The position numbers were made by a program, and so were the translations under genes. The notes beneath the pieces were generated by a model. The model worked only from the letters and a program-made list of their open reading frames with translations, made no database searches and had not been told where the DNA came from. Below, piece after piece: positions 53,879 through 60,329 of a DNA stretch of 60,329 nucleotides. Source of the stretch: Sporosarcina sp. P13. Lineage in GTDB: Bacteria; Bacillota; Bacilli; Bacillales_A; Planococcaceae. How positions within the stretch are numbered: position 1 is the first letter of the stretch; each line of letters opens with the position of its first letter. The DNA lies in the NCBI RefSeq assembly GCF_002743055.1, contig NZ_PDYM01000017.1, forward strand, positions 1-60,329, given 5' to 3'.

Positions 53879-54490
53879 ATGTCCTATTCCACAAAGTTAA
53901 TCCGAAAACATGAGCAAATAACAAAAAAGTGGTCTGGCGGTGACACGACGGAGCTAGCCATTTATCCTGGAGAAGCAGACTATGCGAAGCGAAATTTCCA
54001 ATGGAGAATTAGTTCAGCTGTTGTTGAAGCAGAAGAGTCTATTTTTACCACCCTCCCAACTATTGACCGAATCATTATGGTGATTGACGGGGAAATGACG
54101 TTGAAACATGAGGGACATCATCAGATTCATTTGACTCCATATGAACAAGATCGATTCAGTGGGGGATGGACGACGCGAAGTTATGGCAAGGTTAGAGATT
54201 TTAATCTAATGTTGGCAGATGGCTGTAGCGGGGCACTTGAGGCGATTACGGTTGGGAAAGACCATCCTTATGAAATAGACGGTAAAGAAATCCGAAACGT
54301 TGAGGGATTTTACTGCATAGACGGTCCGGTTTCTATAAAAATAAATACTACTGAAGCAGTCGATTTAGCGCAGGGTGATTTGTTGCTTATCCATAGGGAA
54401 GGGGTAGAAACGAGCCTTTCTATTTCACTTGTCAATCCAGCAGAAATCGTAGTGAACGTAATACGAGTTAGTGTGATTTTTGACGTTTAA
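53879..54490 (+). CDS. HutD/Ves family cupin protein
   Basis: This gene encodes 203 residues with AAGGAG upstream. The HutD signature is clear: KKWSGGDTTELAIYP at the N-terminus, FQWRISSAVVEAEE, DRIIMVIDGEMTLKHEGHH and FSGGWTTRSYG, followed by a second cupin half. HutD proteins are linked to histidine-utilisation genes in proteobacteria, where they limit the pathway. No hut genes are seen here. It is likely a cytosolic regulator or metabolite-binding protein. Confidence 0.85.
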   Translation: MSYSTKLIRKHEQITKKWSGGDTTELAIYPGEADYAKRNFQWRISSAVVEAEESIFTTLPTIDRIIMVIDGEMTLKHEGHHQIHLTPYEQDRFSGGWTTRSYGKVRDFNLMLADGCSGALEAITVGKDHPYEIDGKEIRNVEGFYCIDGPVSIKINTTEAVDLAQGDLLLIHREGVETSLSISLVNPAEIVVNVIRVSVIFDV

Positions 54491-54501
54491 GATAAGAAAA
54501 T

Positions 54502-54598
54502 AAACCCGCCAGCAGAAAAATAAACTGTACCCTATAAGACGGACTTTTTCAAAGTGTCCATATTATAGGGTACAGTTTAAAATCGCTGACGGGTTTTA
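54502..54598 (+). terminator. Terminator interrupted by a nested inverted repeat
   Basis: The outer stem AACCCGCCAGC (54503) pairs with GCTGACGGGTTTT (54585). Its loop contains a separate element whose ends AAACTGTACCCTATAA (54522) and TTATAGGGTACAGTTT (54563) are perfect inverted repeats. Removing that element with one copy of flanking AAA gives an ordinary terminator with a loop of about 9 bases. Confidence 0.7.
54521..54579. mobile_element. MITE-like 59-bp inverted-repeat element in a terminator loop
   Basis: Perfect terminal repeats TAAACTGTACCCTATAA / TTATAGGGTACAGTTTA surround GACGGAC...GTCCATA, which also partly pairs. Flanking AAA on both sides fits a 3-bp target duplication. The ends resemble the TGNACTG/TGTACCCTAT-like tips of IS3-type elements as I remember them, but no transposase gene is present. 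It is too small to be anything but a non-autonomous remnant. Confidence 0.5.
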
Positions 54599-54610
54599 TT
54601 TATTATCTAT

Positions 54611-57175
54611 TTAAGACTGGTTATACAAATACGCTTGAAGCCATAGATCTGCATCTTCTTTAGATATAATCTTTCCGTCCAACTGCTCATATTCCAGTTG
54701 AAGTAAAATATCTGAAAAAGCAGGGCCGGGCTTCAATCCGGATCTTACTAAATCAGCACCTGTTAACAAGGGTTGTATGTGGCGGCGCTGTTGCAAGTAA
54801 TTAAGAACGGATGAAGTAGAAGAATCTGAATCGACTGCTACCATAAATAAAATGGCTTGATCGGAATAATCGCTTAAGAATCTATGGAAGTCCTCAAGAG
54901 TTTTAGCTTCTTCCCATTGTTCATGCTGATCTAACTCCAGTATTTCTTCTAGCAGTTTGCGTCTGCTTTTCGTCAGTGTAAACTTCTCTGCTGCGTATAG
55001 GCTACGGTTATAGTAGAACGGCAATAAAAAGTACGTAAACCAGTCGGGCTTATCATGTGCTTGTTCGTTATGGAGCGTTTGCAAACGATCCGCAGCTTCA
55101 ACTGTCGCCTCTAACTGTATTTCATGGATACCGAACTGTTGCCAGACACGCAGTTTGAATAGGCGGCGCAGTACTTTTTGTGGAGTTCCTTCATTGAATA
55201 GGCGCTTCATTTCTTCGTTGATGCGATGCGGTGTTAAATGAATCATTTTATCGATAGACTCCAAAGCAAGCTTTTCTGTTTGTTCGTCCATTGTAAATCC
55301 GAAACGTTCTTCAAAACGAACCGCACGGAAAATGCGGGTAGGGTCTTCGATGAAACTAATATTGTGGAGGATTTTGATCTTCCGTTCTTCTAGATCTTGT
55401 TGTCCGCCAAATGGGTCGATTAATTCCCCGAATGCTTCTTCGTTCAATCGGATAGCCATTGCGTTGATTGTAAAATCACGTCGTAGTAAATCGTCGCTTA
55501 ATTTGGATGTTTCGACTTGTGGTAAGGTAGCGGGTTGCTCATAGTATTCAAGTCTTGATGACGTCATGTCGATCGATAGGCCAGACGGAAGAGTCCATGT
55601 CGCTGTGCCGAAGCTCTCATGTTCGTGTACGTCTCCGCCATATAGTTCCTGCATACGTTTGGCCAGCTGAATGCCATTACCTTCTGCTACGATGTCGATG
55701 TCATGATTCGGCTTGCCAAGTAAAATATCCCGGACAATACCACCGATTAAATAAACAGGAGTCTTCATCTCGCTAGCAGTTTTTCCAATTACTTTTAGCA
55801 GTTTGCAAATGTCTTCAGGTAGTTGCTCCTCCATTTTTTCCGCTAGTTTATTTGGGGTCAGGTGTTCTTGTGATTTTTTCTCTTTCGCAACGTCGCTATA
55901 CAATACTTCAATAATATTTGATCGCGTGACGATTCCAATGATTTCATCGTCCGCAATGACAGGCAATCGTCCGATATTATGCTTGATGACGAGTTCTTGG
56001 ATTACTTCCAATGAAGTAGACGGATCAATCGTCACGACGTTCGTAGTCATATACGCTTTGACAGGCGCATGGCCGAGTCCGTGATGGTTCGCTTTATCAA
56101 GATCACGTCGTGTAATGAGTCCAACTAGTTTTCCATTTTCAACAATGGGATAACCAGAATGTCCGTAGCGATACATGCGACGGCCTGCTTCTTCAATCGT
56201 TGTGTCTGGTGTAAGCGTTTTGACTGGGCTTGTCATCAGTTCCCTAGCGATAAGAGCAGGACGTAACAATGTGTCGAGATTCTTGACGATATCCTCAAGA
56301 ATGGATTCTTTGTCACCCTTTTTTACTGTAGCTGAACCTGCATGTTTATGACCGCCACCACCTAGTTTTTTCAAGAGTGGCAACAGTGTAAACCGTTCTG
56401 AATTGGCACGACCCACGACACATACGGTGTTTTTCATTTTGACGATAGTGATGGCTGCATCCGTTCCTTTGACTCCTAGCACTTTAGTAGTTACGAGGGC
56501 AAGGCCATTTATAAAACTATCCAGTTCATGCGTGCTCACGGCAATATCAAGTCCGTCTACTTCATAAATCTCTGTATGTGCAAGAAGCTCGTTCAATAAT
56601 TCTTGTTGCTCCGTAGTAAGTGTTTGCTCGGAGTAACGCTGAACCATTTCAAGACTCATTCCTTGCTCAAGCAAATAGCCTGCCATCTGCAAGTCGCGCA
56701 CTGTCGTATTGGCATATGTAAAATTCCCTGTATCTGTATAAAGGCCAAGTCCGAATAACGAAGCTTCGAATGTTGTGAGAGGTAGATTCCGTCGTTGAAT
56801 TTCCTCCAAAAGCAACGTCACTGCGGCACCCGTTAATTCAACTATACCTTCATTATACTGCACGTCTTTTTCGCTTTTTTGATGGTGATCATAGACGATT
56901 ATATGTCGCTTGGATGCATCGAACTCTTTTGGTAGCGTGCCAATTCTCGATAAGGAAGCGACGTCTACGATGATCATTTCTGTCACTTGTTCCCAGTCCA
57001 CGCGAGCAGTTGGGATGAAGTCGAACAGGTCGCGGTAAATATTTAAAAAGCGCTGTACACGGCTTTCTTGCTTATCCGAAATGACTAGCTGTGCGTCTGG
57101 ATAGAGTTTTTTTGCTGCGATCATAGAAGCAAGCGCGTCAAAATCTGTGTTGACGTGAGATATAATAATTTGCAC
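54611..57175 (-). CDS. DHH-CBS-CBS-tRNA nucleotidyltransferase fusion
   Basis: This gene encodes 854 residues. Domains in order are a DHH phosphoesterase (about 1-300, VNTDFDALAS, DHH at 97-99, DHHA1 motif GGGGHKHAGS at 272-281), two CBS domains (about 308-365 and 373-428), and a class II nucleotidyltransferase (about 470 to the end, LIGGIVRDILLGKPNHDIDI with the catalytic Asp492 and Asp494). Long enzymes of this layout act as CC- or A-adding or poly(A) polymerases in some bacteria; the Bacillus subtilis CCA enzyme is less than half as long. It may repair tRNA ends, with CBS domains sensing adenine nucleotides. Which bases it adds cannot be told here. Confidence 0.9.
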   Translation of the reverse strand: MQIIISHVNTDFDALASMIAAKKLYPDAQLVISDKQESRVQRFLNIYRDLFDFIPTARVDWEQVTEMIIVDVASLSRIGTLPKEFDASKRHIIVYDHHQKSEKDVQYNEGIVELTGAAVTLLLEEIQRRNLPLTTFEASLFGLGLYTDTGNFTYANTTVRDLQMAGYLLEQGMSLEMVQRYSEQTLTTEQQELLNELLAHTEIYEVDGLDIAVSTHELDSFINGLALVTTKVLGVKGTDAAITIVKMKNTVCVVGRANSERFTLLPLLKKLGGGGHKHAGSATVKKGDKESILEDIVKNLDTLLRPALIARELMTSPVKTLTPDTTIEEAGRRMYRYGHSGYPIVENGKLVGLITRRDLDKANHHGLGHAPVKAYMTTNVVTIDPSTSLEVIQELVIKHNIGRLPVIADDEIIGIVTRSNIIEVLYSDVAKEKKSQEHLTPNKLAEKMEEQLPEDICKLLKVIGKTASEMKTPVYLIGGIVRDILLGKPNHDIDIVAEGNGIQLAKRMQELYGGDVHEHESFGTATWTLPSGLSIDMTSSRLEYYEQPATLPQVETSKLSDDLLRRDFTINAMAIRLNEEAFGELIDPFGGQQDLEERKIKILHNISFIEDPTRIFRAVRFEERFGFTMDEQTEKLALESIDKMIHLTPHRINEEMKRLFNEGTPQKVLRRLFKLRVWQQFGIHEIQLEATVEAADRLQTLHNEQAHDKPDWFTYFLLPFYYNRSLYAAEKFTLTKSRRKLLEEILELDQHEQWEEAKTLEDFHRFLSDYSDQAILFMVAVDSDSSTSSVLNYLQQRRHIQPLLTGADLVRSGLKPGPAFSDILLQLEYEQLDGKIISKEDADLWLQAYLYNQS

Positions 57176-57579
57176 GTATGGTACCTCCTGTTTGATAGGT
57201 GCTTGTACTAAAGAAATTTTACTATGTTTGTATAAGTAAAGTGTAAAAACGCTTATTTTTATAGGTCTAGTGTATCACCGGCATACATTTTTTTCAATTC
57301 GTGATGAGAAGTACTAACAGCTTGGTTTCCTATAAATAGGTATAGAAGATCGTGCGTAATAACTGATTTTCAAATTAACTAGTGATAACAACTTATATGG
57401 TTATATAATACATTCGATAAGATTGTATATGGAACAGAGCGAATGCGTCTTTTGATAGATGAATGGTATGGGCTAAGATAAGGGTGCAAAATATGAACAG
57501 AAAAATAGCCGCTATCTACAAAGTAAGAGTACAATAGACAGTGAAATGTAAAATTTTCGGCTAGGGAAGGCTGTTGTCT

Positions 57580-58515
57580 TTGAAGAATAATCAAATTTAT
57601 GTCGTGTTAATTGGAATTATGTTCCTTTGGGGCGTCAATGTATCGGCGATTAAAGTGCTCGTCAATCAGTTCGATGTGATGACGATCACCGCGCTTCGTA
57701 TTTTTGTAGCGTCTATTTTCGTACTTATCATTCTTGCATTCATGAAGAAGGTTCGACTACCACGTAAAGAAGAGTGGATTTTGCTCCTCGGTGGGACGTT
57801 GACGAATGTTGTCTTCCATCATTATTTTTTGGCAGATGGATTGAGTAAAACAAGTGCCGCGAACGGTGGTTTGATTTTAGGTTTAGGGCCTTTATTGACT
57901 GCTGTGTTGTCGGTGACAATTTTGAAGGAGAAGTTGACCGGTTTGCGATTCCTTGGATTTATGCTGGGCGGGGCCGGTGTCAGTTTTACGGTTCTCGCAG
58001 GTAGCGGAAAGTTAGGAGACGTGTCGATTGGGGATGTAGAGGTTTTTCTGTCGATTCTTTCTCAGGCACTTAGTTTTCTAATTATAAAAAAGGCGTCGCA
58101 AACGATGGATGCCCGGTTGATGACAGGCTATATGCTACTGATGGGTTCCTTTGTGTTGATGGTCATTGCTGTAGTAAAAGAGCCAACCGGTTTCATGACG
58201 TTGCGTGACGGATCCACTTCTATTTGGTTCGTATTTGTATTTTCTGCATTAATCGCAACAGCCGTCGGTCATATGCTGTATAATTCATCGATTAAAAAGA
58301 TCGGTGCCGCGAGCGCTTCGATATTCCTGAATTTCAATACGTTTTTCGCATTAGTCGGTGCAGGTTTATTTTTAGGAGAGAAGCTATTGCCAGCTCACTT
58401 TATCGGATTGGTTTTAATTGTGATGGGGGTATCCTTTGGTTCTGGTGCGATCGAGGTGTATTTGCGCAATAGGAAATTGATGCAATTGGAACGTGAATCT
58501 GATTCTTCTACGTAG
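57580..58515 (+). CDS. EamA/DMT family transporter
   Basis: This gene encodes 311 residues from TTG 57580, 10 bases after AGGGAAGG; a TTG two codons earlier is too close to it. It has ten hydrophobic helices in two EamA halves (WGVNVSAIKVLV near the start, ASASIFLNFNTFFALVGAG in the second half). It is a drug/metabolite-type exporter in the inner membrane. The substrate is unknown. The 400-base gap before it holds nothing recognisable. Confidence 0.88.
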   Translation: MKNNQIYVVLIGIMFLWGVNVSAIKVLVNQFDVMTITALRIFVASIFVLIILAFMKKVRLPRKEEWILLLGGTLTNVVFHHYFLADGLSKTSAANGGLILGLGPLLTAVLSVTILKEKLTGLRFLGFMLGGAGVSFTVLAGSGKLGDVSIGDVEVFLSILSQALSFLIIKKASQTMDARLMTGYMLLMGSFVLMVIAVVKEPTGFMTLRDGSTSIWFVFVFSALIATAVGHMLYNSSIKKIGAASASIFLNFNTFFALVGAGLFLGEKLLPAHFIGLVLIVMGVSFGSGAIEVYLRNRKLMQLERESDSST

Positions 58516-58543
58516 GAGGCACCCGTTACCATGTATGTGAGAA

Positions 58544-58753
58544 TTGCGCCAAAGACATCGCGTTCCGCGCGAAAAGCGTCGTCACCAGCGCGAAACTTCG
58601 GCAATACCGAGCGAAAGTCTAGGCTAACCGCGCCAAACTTGTCTGTCTCCGCGCCAAAGTCACGTTGAACCGCGCCAATCCCTCGGGAAATCGAGCGAAA
58701 ACCTGGTAACACGGCGCAAAAGTCTAATCAAACCGCGCCAATCCCTTACAATA
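58544..58753. repeat. 21-bp-period repeat array C (10 units)
   Basis: Ten 21-bp units, more diverged than arrays A and B, begin TTGCGCC, CCGCGCG, CAGCGCG, CCGAGCG or CCGCGCC. Module tails AAAGTCACGTTGAA, AATCCCTCGGGAAA and AAAGTCTAATCAAA correspond to modules in array B in the same relative order. It lies between the EamA gene and the convergent membrane protein gene. Confidence 0.88.
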
Positions 58754-58794
58754 TAAACAAGACAGCAAAAAAACGACTTTTTACATATCTCTCT

Positions 58795-59331
58795 TTACCT
58801 TTTCCCCCGAGGCCAGATGAAGTAAGAAAGGGAAATCACAATATCAAGGGCTACAATAACTGCCCATAACTTCAGCGTTTGAAGTAGGACTTCTGTTTTG
58901 TCGGTATCGCCAACGAAATAAATCATCGCGAGTAGAAAAGTACCACCGATTATAAATGCTAGCACGTGTTGCAAGGAGCCTTTCGTGGAATGGCGTGCAT
59001 GGGCGTATCCTGTTTTCTTCTCCGGTTTTGTTCCTTGTTTCTTAATGTAGTAGAGAAAGCGTTCGTCAGCCCAACGAATCATGCTCTTGCCGAAAGCGAT
59101 GGATACACCGAGATAAATAGCAGCGATGGCATGAACTTGTGTGGCAACAGCGCCGTTATAAAGATCGGTGGCGGTCACGATAAGCAATATTAAATCGATG
59201 ACAGGTGTGAGTGCTAGAAAAAATAAGCCTAACCGTTTCTGATTGAAAATATATCGTGTGACGAGTCCGGCAAGAATAACGACCCAAAAGCCTATTTCGC
59301 AGGCAATGATCGTCCAACCGATGAAATTCAT
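58795..59331 (-). CDS. Hypothetical membrane protein
   Basis: This gene encodes 178 residues with GAGGTG upstream on the minus strand. Five hydrophobic segments are likely: FIGWTIIACEIGFWVVILAG, LGLFFLALTPVIDLILLIV, VHAIAAIYLGVSIAFG, VLAFIIGGTFLLAMIYFV and LWAVIVALDIVISLSYFI. A basic cytoplasmic loop (KKQGTKPEKKTGYAHARH) lies in the middle. I cannot name the function. The gene is monocistronic. Confidence 0.75.
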   Translation of the reverse strand: MNFIGWTIIACEIGFWVVILAGLVTRYIFNQKRLGLFFLALTPVIDLILLIVTATDLYNGAVATQVHAIAAIYLGVSIAFGKSMIRWADERFLYYIKKQGTKPEKKTGYAHARHSTKGSLQHVLAFIIGGTFLLAMIYFVGDTDKTEVLLQTLKLWAVIVALDIVISLSYFIWPRGKR

Positions 59332-59584
59332 AAAATCACCTCATTAATTAATCTAACGATCCTGTTTAAGTGAATCATAACATAGAAATAGATTCCATCT
59401 GTTTGTAGACAAAACAGAAAGTAATACTCAGTGCATATAGCAACTAGCCTCACCCTTTATAAAGAAAGATAGTATTTTGCATTATTTAGCTTGATTTAAC
59501 ATCGGGAAATCGATGTGTATATAACACTAAAACTACTTTGACAATCCGCTAGTATCTTATATCTGAAAAAAGTTTTAAAACTTT

Positions 59585-59610
59585 TGAAACTTTCTAGGGA
59601 AATCACCGTC
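59585..59610 (+). promoter_or_regulatory. Possible ECF sigma-factor promoter
   Basis: TGAAAC at 59585-59590 and CGTC at 59607-59610 are spaced 16 bases apart, the pattern used by sigma-W/X/M-type ECF factors. No large reading frame follows before the terminator at 59933. Confidence 0.45.
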
Positions 59611-59617
59611 TATAGGG

Positions 59618-59966
59618 TGCGTAAATGATTAGAAGGGAATGTAGATGGGATACTATTCTCTTTATAGTCTATGGATCACGCGCCGTATTCACTATGGGAA
59701 GTGATACGGGGGGCAGTTGTTCGTTAGTACAAGGCTAATGAATATATCTGTAGAAAGAGGCGTACTGGCAAGCACTGGCATAAGCGACTAAGGCTACCAA
59801 TAGTTCAGCGACAGCCGTCAACCAACCAACTGCTCACTAAATAAAGCTAGCCTAGTCGTTCAGCTTGTAATTAGAAATAGCTGTGCGACTGATAGTTCTT
59901 TATGTTTCGTAGCTTACACAGTATATGATTGCTCCACCAGTATATAGTTGCTGGTGGTTTTTTTAT
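59618..59966 (+). ncRNA. Possible noncoding or small-peptide transcript
   Basis: About 350 bases lie between the ECF-like promoter and a strong terminator. The region includes a hairpin CGTATTCACT/AGTGATACG near 59683. It has only short frames: 37 codons from 59625, and 19 codons from 59647 (MGYYSLYSLWITRRIHYGK, with GAAGGGAATG upstream). I do not recognise a known RNA family, so this is a candidate based only on the promoter and terminator brackets. Confidence 0.3.
59933..59966 (+). terminator. Strong terminator
   Basis: CCACCAG pairs with CTGGTGG around a loop of about 11 bases and is followed by seven T residues. Confidence 0.85.
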
Positions 59967-60018
59967 GTTATGGATCGATATTGGGTGCGCGGAAGGACTG
60001 CGCAGAACTAGCCAGTGT

Positions 60019-60102
60019 CCGCGCCAAAAATGTTGAAAATCGCGCCAAAGTCACGTTGAACCGCGCCAATCCCTAGTAACACCGCGCCAAACCGTTCCAA
60101 GT
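60019..60102. repeat. 21-bp-period repeat array D (4 units)
   Basis: Four units begin CCGCGCC or TCGCGCC, with tails AAAAATGTTGAAAA, AAAGTCACGTTGAA, AATCCCTAGTAACA and AAACCGTTCCAAGT. The second and third repeat the AAAGTC-AATCCC module order seen in arrays A to C. Looser copies of GCGC-headed sequence lie just upstream (59987-60018). Confidence 0.88.
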
Positions 60103-60160
60103 GCCGTTTTATTTATAATAGCTAAGAGAAATCAACCTTGTAGTCGTGCATAATAGCAAT

Positions 60161-60190
60161 TTGCTAAGACACGGTTGTACTTTGTATGAT
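60161..60190 (+). promoter_or_regulatory. Possible sigma-A promoter of the last gene
   Basis: TTGCTA at 60161-60166 and TATGAT at 60185-60190 are spaced 18 bases apart. Confidence 0.45.
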
Positions 60191-60264
60191 ACCTTTTAAG
60201 TATACTATGTTTCAATCGACGCTAAAGAGAAGAAACACCGCAGCTTATAAAGGAGTGAAGCACG

Positions 60265-60329
60265 ATGCAAAGTTACATCGTCATGCAAGGACGTACATAT
60301 AACGAAGAAAAAGAATTAGGTATCCTTTG
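60265..60329 (+). CDS. Partial gene, possible EVE/PUA-like domain protein
   Basis: The window ends 65 bases into this gene. ATG 60265 has AAAGGAG upstream. The visible 21 residues, beginning MQSYIVMQGRTYNEEKELGI, resemble the N-termini of EVE/PUA-like proteins found in some modified-base-reading restriction enzymes, as far as memory allows. Nothing downstream can be checked. Confidence 0.45.
   Translation, partial: MQSYIVMQGRTYNEEKELGIL

Overview
The window looks like chromosomal DNA of a low-GC, endospore-forming Bacillota, most likely Planococcaceae and perhaps Sporosarcina. The reasons are the order cggR-gapA-pgk-tpiA-gpmI-eno followed by secG-esterase-rnr-smpB-ssrA, which is the Bacillales arrangement; strong Shine-Dalgarno sites with frequent TTG and GTG starts; CcpA-type cre sites; a small spore protein resembling SspO; and a YhcN/YlaJ-type lipoprotein. 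The genus is an inference. No database search was possible.

Layout. 1-2.6 kb is an AT-rich accessory patch: a serine-recombinase remnant, a two-gene operon of unknown function (the second protein resembles DUF6575), and a tRNA-Arg(CCG) whose 5' acceptor strand is missing, which looks like an attachment-site scar. 2.8-5.4 kb holds an SspO-like gene, a YfbR-like HD hydrolase and a thiolase. 5.5-22.3 kb is a catabolic island: a decayed LysR gene, an IclR regulator, a short-chain dehydrogenase, two paralogous solute-binding lipoproteins around one complete Opp/Dpp-type ABC transporter, an aldehyde dehydrogenase, a carotenoid-oxygenase-family dioxygenase, a cytochrome P450, and an amidase with a small GatC/AtzG-like partner. 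I infer import, C=C cleavage, aldehyde oxidation and hydroxylation of a phenylpropanoid, stilbene or apocarotenoid-like compound. The substrate is unknown.

23.0-25.9 kb is a manganese-type ABC transporter operon behind three copies of a MntR-like operator. 26.1-27.5 kb is a lemA/TPM-domain pair. 27.9-35.3 kb is a small glutaredoxin-like gene and the CggR-controlled lower-glycolysis operon, with a strong terminator between gapA and pgk. 35.3-39.9 kb is secG, a carboxylesterase, RNase R, SmpB and tmRNA.

39.9-60.3 kb is more loosely packed: a DUF3221 lipoprotein, an AIM24 protein with an apparent non-AUG start, a class A penicillin-binding protein, an SLH protein, a VCBS-like protein, DegV, a spore lipoprotein, an S66 carboxypeptidase, HutD, a DHH-CBS-CBS-nucleotidyltransferase fusion, an EamA transporter, several small orphans and the first bases of a further gene. 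Its gaps hold two dispersed repeat families. One is a set of arrays built from 21-bp GCGC(C/G)AA-headed units, with the same module types recurring in the same order at four loci; a differently sequenced 41-bp array lies after the TPM gene. The other is a roughly 70-bp imperfect palindrome in five full or nearly full copies, with paired changes in the stem. With the catabolic island, these repeats are the most unusual content.
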